A program made the translations under genes and the position numbers. This document shows, in pieces, positions 11,799 to 24,103 of a stretch of DNA of 64,000 bases; positions within the stretch are counted from its first letter, which is position 1; each line of letters starts with the position of its first letter. The notes under the pieces were generated by a model, which saw only the letters and a list, made by a program, of their open reading frames with translations, did no database searches and was not told the origin of the DNA. The stretch comes from Acheta domesticus (Eukaryota; Arthropoda; Insecta; Orthoptera; Gryllidae), in NCBI GenBank assembly GCA_031308135.1, contig JAHLJT010009436.1, positions 160,182,885 through 160,246,884 of the forward strand, written 5' to 3'.

Positions 11799-12312
11799 GG
11801 CGCGCCGGCCGCGCCGCGCGACGCCACGTGATGCAACGCGGGGAACCCTCGAGGAGGCGGTCCGGCTGGAAGGGGGCGGGGACACTGCCTCCCTTCCTGC
11901 CCTTGGAGCTTGCATGGATGCATCTTTCCCACAGAAGTGCACATTTGTCGAAGAGCTCCGTTTTGGTCTTGTGTCACACACCCTAATTTTTTTTTATTCT
12001 TTACTATTATTCGTTCGTCCTCTCAGAGAATAAGTGAAAACATTCTTTAGTTGACATTTCCTGTTTTTCAATATATATGAACCACATATGTGACGTTTCT
12101 AATTGATAGTTTTGAATTAATGTGTAAAAGACTGAGAGTTGAACATATGATTAAAAGCATTGAACACCATTTCTGTAAATCATGTTATCCCAGAACCAAA
12201 CACGTGTTAAGCGTTTAGTTTGGCTATAAAAATTCTAATTAGTTATTTCTCATTAACGTAAAAATTTCTCTCAGACGAGCATGTGAAACGAACCGAACTC
12301 GGACAAGTCTTC

Positions 12313-12318
12313 AATAAA
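12313..12318 (+). terminator. Polyadenylation signal AATAAA
   Basis: AATAAA about 515 nt after the stop of the exon ending at 11798, conserved at 21109-21114 in copy B. Copy B also has an AATAAA at 20823-20828 where copy A reads AATAAG. Confidence 0.5.
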
Positions 12319-13075
12319 AAGAATCGCTCGGAGACATGCCACTCTATATGAAATGACAGTTAAGATTGACAATCTCGCAACTAGATCCTCTTGTGTTTCA
12401 TCAGCGACCCCTCTCTTGTGGTTTGCCGAAGTTGCTCGCTCGTCAGTGGCTCGTAGCCCATTGTAAATTTCCCTCTCGCGGCGTCACTTTCGATTTCCGT
12501 CAGTGGTGGCGGCGGCGGCGCCCGCGTTCAGAGCCACGCGCAGAGAGAGAACTCTCTCTTCGCCGCGGAGGCGCCTCCCCGCTTCCGCCCCGCCTCTCCC
12601 GCACTCCTCCGCGGCCAGGACCACGTGACTCGATCGCCCCCACCCCATTCGCGTTGGCGGACGTTTTTAATTCCGACGATACGTTCGCGCCATGAGCAAA
12701 ATCCTGTGGATGTTACGTGGTACTCCGTCCGCAAAAGTGCTGCTGTTCAGAAGTAAACAAACTACTTTTTCAGAATATCGTGAGACTATACATCTGAAAC
12801 ATTATTTGATGCAAATTGTACACAATTAGTAGTTTACGAAATATCGTCATTTTTTAGACAGAAACCAACCCCGAAACATAACGTAACCATAAAAATGGAG
12901 TTCGTTAAATTTATGACATCTTTTGGACCTCTGGGGAATTTTAACTGCGGCCTAAAACGTTTTACATGGCGGCCTGAATCAGGAATCAAACCTCCCCCAC
13001 ATTGGGCGAATCTACGTCCTGCCTCTCCGCGTTTCAAAATAATCGAACGCGATTCTTGGCGTGTAGATTTTTTTT

Positions 13076-13175
13076 NNNNNNNNNNNNNNNNNNNNNNNNN
13101 NNNNNNNNNNNNNNNNNNNNNNNNNNNNNNNNNNNNNNNNNNNNNNNNNNNNNNNNNNNNNNNNNNNNNNNNNNN
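13076..13175. other. Assembly gap, 100 N
   Basis: Exactly 100 Ns, the conventional length for a gap of unknown size. It lies between the two copies of the duplicated segment. Confidence 0.99.
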
Positions 13176-15529
13176 ATAAAGTTTGTTTTTCATAAATATT
13201 GACACAAGTTATTTATATTAAGAACTTTAAATTTTGTGGAAGAATATAAATCTCAAATAATTACATTAAGTTTGGTTGCAACTTTCAAGTGTTTCAATTT
13301 TTACATTTTTTGGTAAATAATATCGTTTTTATTTTTAAATTTTTCCATTTCTTTATGTATAATGAAGTGTGATCGCTTTGAATGTGAGTTACCGTTACTT
13401 ACTTCCATAACATATTAAAAACGTACAAAAATTCTCGTTAGATTGTAGTTGAGTATAGTTTTTTTGTATATACGGAAAATTTTATTTTTTTATGAATGTA
13501 GTGAGTGAGACATGCGGCTACTTGTCTTCATAAATTATGAGAGAATGTGAAAATGTTTGGGAAAGTATGGTTTTAAGTCGTTTTGGCTTAATCGATTTTA
13601 TGTTTTTTTTGTCAGCTTTAGCATATGAAACCTCGTATTTACGATCACATTGCAAACCCGCATTTAGCCACGACAGTTGCAAATTCATTCAAGAACATCT
13701 CGTTTAGAAAAGCGTTGCCCCCTCGGCCGAAAATTAAATATCGTGACGGGCCTTCATTTTCGCTGTCCACGAGTATTAACCGGTCTCCTTCATACATCAG
13801 AGGCAGACCTTTCTACCAGCTCTGGACCCGCGCACCCTCAGCCACTGCCAGAGGGCGGGGCCCGGTCTGCCCGCCTCGCCCCGCCCCGCCCCGCCACGCC
13901 CGCCCGCCCCCTGCGAAAGCGGAAGCTGCAGCTGCTCCGGAAGGAAGAGAGAGCGACCTGGCGGGTGGGCGGTCGGGCGGTCCGGTGGGCGGCGGGCGAT
14001 TCGGAGACATGGGTGTTGGGCGCTTAGAATGGGATTTGGAATGAAATTTGCAAGGGCGATTGGGAGTATGTTCGAAAAGCGTTTGCAAGGGTGTTTGGAA
14101 TGGGATTGGGAATGGAATTTGGGGTAGGATTGGCAAGGGCGTTTTGGACGGGATTCGAAGTGTGTTTTAGAATGAGATTTGGAAGGGGGATTGGATAGGG
14201 AAGGGCTTTTGAAATGTATTTTAGGAAGGGCTTTCGGCGGGAAGTGGGTTTTTTGCCCGAGTAAGTTGAAAGAGGAGGAGTGGTTTTAATAGTACAGTCT
14301 AGTAGTAGGTCTCTGAAATCCTCTTGACCTTCCTTCGAAATACAATTGCGCCAGTAGCTGTAGAATGAACTGGCCAGTTTCTTCAGCCAAGCACTTTCTA
14401 CTCGCAGATGCATAAAACTATCAAGTGTTGATGCAATTCTTAATACAATATTGCATTGATGCAATATTAAAAAATCGATTTTAATCAGCGTTTCCTAACT
14501 TTCTCTATACGCCATGTATTAGTACGTACGTACAAAAGAAAGAAAAAACTGCAAAATCCAATGAAGATGATGCCGCAAGATATATAATTGGATCAATAAC
14601 CTATTTAAAGGAAAAATGCCTAAGTCCTTCCAAAAACATTCATTTCTCCTAAAGATTATTGCAAATTTCACTCACTTTCCCAACTAATTAAGAGGTACTA
14701 TTTTTGAAGCGTCTCTTCTTGCAATCTTGCAAATGCAGTCCATTTGTCCCCTCACGTTAAATGCTGCAATAATTTCTCACAAAATCCACGCGCCACGAGA
14801 AAAGTGAGCGTGCTACGCCCTACCGTGCCACTGAGTCACGGAACACGTGTCAGTTGAACAGAAAAGGTAGCGTAACAAACACAACTTACAACATACATCT
14901 CGCTAAGGAGATATTCCTCCCATGCGCACATTCATTATCACACGAACTCATATAAATAGTGTGCATACACCCATATAGATGTATATAAAATCACACAATA
15001 TGTAATCAAGCATACGCATACGTACATGTATTCGCACGTACAAACGTACTTTGTCTTCACGCATGCACATAGAGTACGCATGCTCGTACTTTTATACACC
15101 TACCCAGACATACACACACATATGCATACAAGCACGTACATACGCATATATACACATTCATTTACATATGCACAAATACATACTTGTGTCTTTCTTAAAA
15201 CTCGGACCTACAGCACTGCTCAGCAAAGCGCATCGAGGGAAGTGAACGGCCCGTGCTGAGCTGAGCTGAGCTGAGCTGAGCAGGGCTGAGCGCCTGGGTA
15301 TCGAGAAAAAGTAGGCGACTGTGCGCATCTCGTGCGCTGGCGGTCACGGCTGAAGCGGCGCACGCGCGTGGCGTGAGGTGGACGGTGCAGCGTGACGCGC
15401 ACGCACTTTCGCCAGCGGCACAATCCCCCGCACGCCCCAACACGACACTCACCTATTTGTGGCGCTAGCGGGACAAATAAGATACTAGAGTTGGTACACG
15501 CAAATATTTTTTTTTTGTATTCCAGCATT

Positions 15530-15945
15530 ATAAACGACCTTTTCTGTTGCAAGAAATCGTTCATAATCAGGCGTTTTATGACACAAATGATGACGTATTA
15601 GATTTTACGGCTTGAATGATTGCGTCATCACACATTCAACCGATCGCAGCGAGAGAATTAGGGGGAGGTAGAGGGAAACAGAACAGCCGACCACAGTTTT
15701 CTCGCACAGATGTCAAGTACCCGAGACATCACAGGAATGTTCTTCGCAAATTTAAATTTCATTCTCTTGTAAATTTATAATGCTGTAATACAAAAAATTG
15801 CGTATGCAACTCGTTTATAATGTTGCTTTATTGCATTCGTACAAATTTGAAAACTCGCTCCTAACGTCGCTCGGTTTCAAAACATAAACTCATGCAATAA
15901 AGCTTAACATTATAAACTAATTGCATAAACTACTATTATAGCAGG
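15530..15945 (+). mobile_element. Fold-back repeat F, copy 2
   Basis: Same element as 5235-5670 with a few substitutions. The palindrome is at 15813-15917. Confidence 0.7.
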
Positions 15946-16849
15946 GATAAAATTTCTAAATTTAATTGTTGTGGAAAAACAATATTGGTGGGAAATATAA
16001 CAAACTCGATCCTCCCGGTAGCGAAATATTTTTCAATAAGATTTGGAACTTTTTTGGATACGCCACCAAGCACACTTCGCTGACGACAGGGTTGTCTGCA
16101 TTGTAGCTTGGAGCCTACTGGATCTTCCCATAACAACCGAACATTTCTAATTTCTGGATGCTCAAAATGATTTTGCATGAGTTTACGTTCTTTTATATTT
16201 ACGAAATGGCGATTTTCCTACCCTTTGTGCATTCTTCTAATCCTGAATGGTCCCCTAAAGAGACACTGCAGGTCCTCCTTTCCCTTTTATAAGCAGAGAT
16301 TCGGCGTCGAAGAAATGGGAAGAATTATTTGATTTGGCTAAACTGGTTGCGTTTAGTCAACATCTTCTCGACAGGTGGTAATGGTCTTATTCGCTTCTAT
16401 TGTGGATGGAGGGGTGCATGTATTGAGAAATGAATAAGTGATTCATTGGTGATAGATTAACATTTGCTGCGTTAATTTAAGCAAGTATTGATTTTCTACT
16501 ATCCTTAAACCAACAGTCCATATTTTATAGTTACTCCTACTCACTCGATAGTTATTTTACATTAACATAGTTTTTAAATTTAAAAATAAATAGAAAGTTA
16601 TTAATTTTTCACTTATTTACATAGTTCAAAGTGTTTTGACGTGTTCTGCATGGTTTATTGTAGTTAGAAATGAGGAGAACAATTGAATCTTATTGATCGT
16701 GTTGTCTTAATTTCGCTGAGCTGGATGACGACCACGTTTTACTGATGGTACTGTAATTGTTGAATTTAGAACTTGTAAAAAGTTATTAGAAGTTGTGCAT
16801 TGTGAAATGTTGGATGCCAGGGCTGAACATCGGTTGTTTACACTGGTTT

Positions 16850-16980
16850 TACTCGCGTCGGTAGCCGAATTTCTTAACTGTGCCCCGTGAAATCACGGAG
16901 GTTAAGCCACTGCAGACACCACAAGTTCCTGGATAGGTGACCCTCTGGGAACCTGAGCTCTAACGGCGCCGAGCCTCTAG
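16850..16980 (+). repeat. 5S rRNA-like sequence (copy B)
   Basis: Counterpart of 6578-6705. This copy reads 'ggttaagccact' in the A-box region, which is closer to the 5S sequence GTTAAGC than copy A (ggttaatccact). The C-box region is unchanged. Confidence 0.55.
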
Positions 16981-19351
16981 CCGAAGGGATAAAAGGCAAT
17001 GAAGACTATGACGAACTAGCATAATGACGATGATCGACTAACAGAACAGAGAATTACTTCGTGGTCGACATCAGTCAGTGGTTAAGAGAACTTTGTTTCG
17101 AAAAAGACGATAAGAAAAAAATGGGAGCCCGAGTAAAAATTGAAAAGTTGGATACTGATATCGATTTTTATTTATTGTAGAATCACCTTCAGAGAGAAGC
17201 GGATACCGTGTTTATTATTTGCGAAATAACTGTATCAGTTAAATTATTGAAGAAATAATATCTTCTCACTACCTTTTGGCCGATAAATAGATAGGTAGAA
17301 AAATATAATATGCAAATAAAGTGCTATGATTTATCGCAATAGCGAAATCTGATATGGACTATGGTGTCATCGAAAACGAAGTGAGAGTGTGAATGAGAGA
17401 GTTACGAGAAAAGAGGAAAGTTTTTACGCTAGAATCTCTCATGACAATAAAATTGTGTTCCGCTGGCGTCACGACGCCGAGCACCAAATAGACCGTGGCC
17501 CAGCTGCATTCGCCGCGTGCCAGAAGCCTCGGCCGCAGCGCTGCACTGTTGTACGCGTGCGTGCCGCGTGCCGCCTGGCGTGAAGCAGGCTTCCCGCGTC
17601 GTAAAGCGGCAAGACAGGCGATGAGATGTCGCCGTTCGTCATCGCGATCTCCAGCCTTTTCACGGCGATTGCCAACGCACTCGCGCCGAGCGACGCCTCG
17701 TAAATCTCCTGTGCCGGAGGCGAGCGCAGCGCGGCTCGTGGCACTGCGTGGTACTGCTGACCTCGAAGCGCCTCTCGAAGGAAATGAACATTTTATTTCT
17801 TTCTCTAGTTTTTTAAGACAGTCTTATATACCTCAATGATCAGAAGGTTAATAAAAGGCCATCTATTCTAAATTTGGAATTTTATTTCTCTCGACGTTTC
17901 GAGGAGCACTTTTCCTCTTCTTCAGGGGTCTAACTATAATACACAAATTCTTATATGCCTAGTGACAATTAAGATAATAATACAAATTGTTGTAAATTTA
18001 ATATTTATGTACCAGGAACAAATGGACTCACATTAACTATTGATTCTTGAATTCATCGGTAATTAACTAAACTGGTAACTAACTAAACTGGACAAAGAAA
18101 TAAAATTAAAATCCAGACAGTCAGAGGATATTGGAAATGAAAATTGTTTGAGAGTTCGGGCATAGAATAGTAAGCTTTCGTATTTCAATTATCGGTATTT
18201 TTCATTCGTTCACAACGAACCATTATTCAAACTTTTGATTTAGTTTGTAATATCGCGAAAATTTTTTCATCTAGTCTGCGTAGGTTTTGACCTGTCAGCA
18301 GTCACAGGTTCATGTTTGTGAAGCAATTGATTAAAATTTAACTCTTCTAATAGTTGTTTTTTTTTCGTTTGGAGCAAATTGTTAATGTCAGTAGTGCAAC
18401 CAAGATTTTTCTAGGGAGGGATGGCTATAGATGTGGTAACCAACTGAACTGATGTTTTAATACAGCATTTTTCATTTATGCTGAACTTAAATTTTATTTT
18501 TATTAATCTAATGGTAATATATTTTAAACTTTCTGAATGTACTGTAAGAACTTCTTAATAAAAGAAAAATATGTTCTACTAAATAATAGTGAAAATGGCG
18601 TACATTAAAAAATGGACAATTATGTGGTGACAATTACGTGGACAAATATGTGGTGAAACATTACTTACATAAGAAATCATTAATCTTGACACAAAATCGG
18701 GACATTTTTTTAAAACTGGTTCTCAATAATGCACTTGATTGTTACAATCAGAGAAAGTAATCTAATTGTATCTCACTCTCTACTTTTTAACTCCTAACAC
18801 TATGTGAGTGTGTTTCGATCCACACATTTGTCTCTTATTTTTATTGTTCTCTACGTGGAGGAAAAGAAACACTAAGCAGAGAAAACTAGATAACTTCTAA
18901 ACTGACCCCATAACCTTCTTCCAGAGTATGCTAAGATTTCAAGGACCCTTTTGACGCTCCACTACGCCAGTTAGTGATGAGGTTCCAGTCTTCTGCCTCC
19001 GCATTTAGCACAAAAAACCATGCATTATTTCCTAATCGTTTTATGCCACAATATTCTGTTTTTTTTGGCTGAAGGCTACAATTTGCGAAAAATTACAGCA
19101 ATTAATTAAAATGAGCTTTCTTTAAAATGAAAGAGGGAAATGATTGGTATCCAAATGACATTGAACCTACTGCGGCAACCAAGGTCCTACATTTGGTGAG
19201 TCTGTGCAAGGATGGGGCGTTTGCGGAGGCAAATTGAAGTATTAACACTTAAATACATTCTTGCTAGTAAACAGATACCATCAATCATTTTTTAAACAAA
19301 ATGATATTTGTTCGTGAATACTTACATATTGTATTTGTTCTGAATTGCGAA

Positions 19352-19556
19352 GATTATAGTTTATTTCCTTAATCATTTTGATTACTTAATTTTAGTAGTA
19401 TCCAAATACTTTGTGAAAGACACAATGATTTGGTCATGCTTGAAGACCCTCGCGACATTAATCCAACTCCGGGCGTTTGCACCCTGTATTTGAAGCCGAA
19501 AACAAAGGCACGAAAATACATTTTGCATTGTCTAAACAATTAATAATTCAACAACC
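19352..19556. repeat. About 200-bp insertion present only in copy B
   Basis: Inserted between 'gaattgcgaa' and 'caaccgtccgg' compared with copy A near 9090-9115. No open frame and no obvious terminal repeats. It could be a short insertion or sequence lost from copy A. Confidence 0.5.
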
Positions 19557-20420
19557 GTCCGGCAACCAAAGACTTATTTTCGGCACTTTCTCGCCGTCAT
19601 CCCGTAGGGCTGAGATGCTAGAAATAGAAAAATAATGAAGGTCTTGACAGATTATCACCGTCTGCGTCATCGTGGATATGGTGACGCAAGAGAAATTCGT
19701 TACACTCGCTTCACTTCAGGTGGAGAATAAATGCTGCTTTTACCGGATATTGGCCTTTGCATTACCCTGTTAAATGTAGGAAAGAACGATGTGTTTAGCG
19801 ACGGAGCTGAAAGTTAACAATCCATATCGATTTCGCAGACAATATTTCTAGTAATTCTCATTGGTCATAGCACAATTTATACTGTATATGCATTATTAAA
19901 ATGTTTACATTCCATCATTTCTGTTTCCCGTGTTCTTTAAAACGAAAAAATATGCTTTTTTGAACAGATAAAAGTAGAATTTGGCAGTTGTGATGGGGTG
20001 TTTTTGTGTGATAATTACAATACAACAAAGAATTTATTTTGTTGGAAAATGTATTCGTTGATTCCTTTAATTTGGAGCAACTTTTACTTTCCCGTTTACG
20101 TAGGTACACACGGAGCAATATTCGTAGTAAAGAACGTTACGAAATGCTGCGGAAAATCGATTTCGAGATTTCAACGGAAATACACGTTTTGGGGTCCCCT
20201 GATGCCGAAAAAGTGTTTTTTTCAAAACGTCCAACTGTCCGTCCGTCCGTCTGTTTAATTATTTGGAGTACCCTTTGGAGTTGGAATTGGATAGTGGCCA
20301 TCCATTTCTCATCTTCCTCCTGCGTGCACTCATGCTTGTGGGGAGGGAGGTCAGGGGGGCCAGTGGCCGGGGAAGGCCCGGGCGCGTCCCTGACCCTGGG
20401 TTCGTTCCCCGCTGTTGCAG

Positions 20421-20592
20421 GTACGGCGGTGACGGCAACCTGCTGAACCGGTTCGGCTCGCTGGACGAGCCGGCGCCGTCTTCGGTGCAGCACAGCGGCA
20501 CCAGCACGGGCAAGGGCGTGCACTCCTCGGCCAGCTCCAGCATCGACAGCACGGGCAAGGTCACGTACCACGTGCAGGCCGGCAAGTTCTGA
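20421..20592 (+). CDS. Terminal coding exon of an unidentified plus-strand gene (copy B)
   Basis: The same 172-nt exon as 11627-11798 with the same acceptor, phase, encoded residues and TGA (20590-20592). It is likely the same genomic exon represented twice by unmerged contigs. If the duplication is real, it is a second last exon that could serve as an alternative 3' end. A polyadenylation signal lies at 21109-21114, with another candidate at 20823-20828. No domain recognised. Confidence 0.7.
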
Positions 20593-21869
20593 GGCGCGCC
20601 GGCCGCGCCGCGCGACGCCACGTGACGCAACGCGGGGAACCCTCGAGGAGGCGGTCCGGCTGGAAGGGGGCGGGGCACTGCCTCCCTTCCTGCCCTTGGA
20701 GCTTGGATGGATGCATCTTTCCCACAGAAGTGCACATTTGTCGAAGAGCTCCGTTTTGGTCTTGTGTCACACTCCCTAATTTTTTTTTTATTCTTTACTA
20801 TTATTCGTTCGTCCTCTCAGAGAATAAATGAAAAAATTCTTTAGTTGACATTTCCTGATTTTCAATATACATGACCCACACATGTGACGTTTATAATTGA
20901 TAGTTTTGAATTAATGTGTAAAACACTGAGAGTTGAACATATGATTAAAAGCATTGAACACTATTTCTGTAAATCATGTTATCCCAGAACCAAACACGTG
21001 TCAAGCGTTTAGTTTGGCTATAAAAATTCTAATTAGTTATTTCTCATTAACGTAAAAATTTCTCTCAGACGAGCATGTGAAAACGAAACCGGACTCGGAC
21101 AAGTCTTCAATAAAAAGAATCGCTCGGAGACATGCCACTCTATATGAAATGACAGTGAAGATTGACAATCTCGCAACTAGATCCTCTCCTGTTTCATCAG
21201 CGACCCCTCTCTTGTGGTTTGCCGAAGTTGCTCGCTCGTCAGTGGCTCGTAGCCCATTGTAAATTTCCCTCTCGCGGCGTCACTTTCGATTTCCGTCAGT
21301 GGTGGCGGCGGCGGCGCCCGCGTTCAGAGCCACGCGCAGAGAGAGAACTCTCTCTTCGCCCAGCGGAGGCGCTCCCCGCTTCCGCCCCGCCTCTCCCGCA
21401 CTCCTCCGCGGCCAGGACCACGTGACTCGATCGCCCCCACCCCATCGCGTTGGCGGACGTTTTTTAATTCCGACGTTACGTTCGCGCCATGAGCAAAATC
21501 CTGTGGATGTTACGTGGTACTCCGTCCGCAAAAGTGCTGCTGTTCAGAAGTAAACAAACTACTTTTTCAGAATATCGTGAGACTATACATCTGAAACATT
21601 ATTTGATGCAAATTATACACAATTAGTAGTTTACGAAATATCGTAATTTTTTAGACAGAAACCAACCCCGAAACATAACGTAACCATAAAAATGGAGTTC
21701 GTTAAATTTCTGACATCTTTTGGACCTCTGGGGAATTTTAACTGCGGCCTAAAACGTTTACATGGCGGCCTGAATCAGGAATCAAACCTCCCCCACATTG
21801 GGCGAATCTACGTCCTGCCTCTCCGCGTTTCAAAATAATCGAACGCGATTCTTGGCGTGTAGATTTTTT

Positions 21870-24055
21870 GTTTTTTTATATTTTTAGATCTGTTGAATAT
21901 CGTCTTTGACGATGTGTAACTCCGTGTCACAGAACATTTAATCTTCCAAGTGTTGTACAAGATAGGTCGCTTTTAATGTTACGTGGTAACTTAAAAAAAA
22001 TAATCGTTTCAATATTTTTCAAGAATATGATGTATTCTCCTCTTCGATAACATACAAAATGTGCCATGTTTGATTACAATGGTTGTGCATCCATTGAATT
22101 TTCCATCTGAAAAATCTAAATATTTTTATACAACTGTGACAAACTGTGGAGTGTGTGAAGATAACGTTTCTACAATTGTTTGTAGACAAAAGACAATCAT
22201 TTTCTGCGCCTACTTTGTGTACGTTTTTCTACGCATAGTCGTCGCTTTGGCTCAAGTCACAGCGTCACTCAAGAGTATTGTTCTTTGTGATCACTCTGTG
22301 TAACATGTCTTGAATGGCATAACTACCACGCGCTTAGTTTTCATTTAATTACACTGTAAAAGTCCTAATAAAAATGTTGTTTATATCAGATGGTGTTCTC
22401 ATTCACCCTTCCTTACCCTTTCCTAAACTTCCTTATATAGAGATTTACATTTAGACCAGTTAGATGCAACCGTTTTATTGTAAAACGGTACCTCATTTGA
22501 CAATCAAAGCATTATTTTTCCAATAGTAAATAATATGTTCACCGAATTTTCTTGAAATTGCTCCCGGCATTTCGGGAATTATGCAGTAACTAAATACATA
22601 AATTCATTTTTATGTATAAGTTCTATTATGTAGCAAAAATGTTTGTATAAAAACAATTATTTATAAAAAAAATAACTTTTAATAATTTTAAGAAAACATT
22701 TCTTGGTTGTTAGTTTATTTAATTGGCAATACTTCAATGGATGTACATATTACCTACATGTATATTTATTACTCATACGAATATTTTAATTTGAAATTAG
22801 AAATGAAATGAAAATGAAAAATTAGAAATATCTTAAATAAAGATGACGTTGCAATGGTTTTTGTTTTTCATTCTACCACACACTGCAAGAACTACTTAAT
22901 AATAGTGGATTACTATACATTCGCACACTCTTAATTTCTTATTATAAAGTTAATACTTTCTTTACCTCATTGTTTCTCATTTCGTTGTTAAGAATTCTTC
23001 AATGCCTTAAATCGATTGAATTGTTCAAGTGATTTACTTGAGGTGTTTGATTATTCTCCCCACAGTCCGGATCTCGCCACAGCGACTGCCATCTCGGCTC
23101 TCTCCTCGTGAAGTGCCTCTCCCCACAGGACGCGCGTTGTAGTGACGCAGAGCTGACGGTGGCTGTCAAACAATGCTAACTATCCCACAGGGCAAATACA
23201 GGAATAGACATGTTGATACCCTGGTGCGACAAGTGTTTCAGTTCTGGTGGTGATTGTGTGAGAAAATAGTGCAACATGTGCTGCATCCATTAAGTCTTTC
23301 CGTGTATTCGTATAATTGTGTTTTCGTTTTGTTGACAACCTAAGGGAAACTTACTTTCTGAATGAGCCTCAAACTTATTGTATCATATGGCACTCAACTG
23401 CTCACAAAGGCACATACGAAATCTTGCCATTACGACGGACGACGAGGCGTGTATGCTTCGCCGTCCGTTTTCCCGAACTCGCTCTGTCTCAGAAGGTGTT
23501 ATAACACGCACCGTGGCCCGCGTCTGACTTTTAGTTTGAAAGTACATGAATTTGCAAAATTAAAAAAAGATAAGTTATGATAAAAATGAAAGGAATGAAG
23601 TAAACCTGCAAATTATAATAAAATGAACGGGCGAGTTCTGCTCTAACGGGCCCCTTGAGCACCATGGACCTTCCTGAGATGGACGGGCCCCCGTCCGACG
23701 CACCGGCTGCACACCCCGCTCCACGGATGTGAAGAGAAGGTAATGTTCCTCGTGCCAAGTGCAGAACAACCTATGGCCCTAAAACACACAGCATCATTCC
23801 ACCTTCAAGAAAATAACCCGACCATTACCATTACATTACTCACCTCAATAAAATTAACATTAAAATTAACATTAAAATTAACCTAAATAAAATGACCAAA
23901 CTTCCCCAGCATATCCCTCAACAAAATAACCATTATCTTACAGCAAAGATGAAAAGAAAGTAAAATAAGCCCTAATCCACCCAATCAATAAACGAACAAT
24001 AGCCCCTCCCCTGCAAATATATATGTATATATATGTATATATATATATATGTATA

Positions 24056-24103
<48 letters not shown>

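Larger units (their letters stand above)
2413..13075 (+). repeat. Duplicated segment, copy A (left of gap)
   Basis: The whole segment is repeated, in order and direct orientation, at 13176-21869 with near-identity plus indels. It holds a GC-rich tract and a 12-bp degenerate minisatellite (3100-3660), a fold-back repeat (5235-5670), a 5S-like element (6578-6705), a CpG-rich patch (7190-7490), a hammerhead-like motif (7622-7657), a large repeat insertion absent from copy B (9449-11085), one terminal coding exon (11627-11798) and a CpG-rich patch (12500-12700). Between these there is AT-rich DNA in which I see no gene. The copy stops at the N gap inside a T run. Confidence 0.95.
13176..21869 (+). 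repeat. Duplicated segment, copy B (right of gap)
   Basis: Matches 2413-13075 throughout. Main differences: about 310 bp of copy A (3977-4290) missing at about 14567, a shorter 12-bp minisatellite, the 1.6-kb P insertion missing at about 19873, and about 200 bp extra at 19352-19556. The first kb (13180-13900) also shows many single-base deletions relative to copy A, often in homopolymers, as expected at an error-prone contig end. After 21869 the sequence is unique. Confidence 0.95.
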
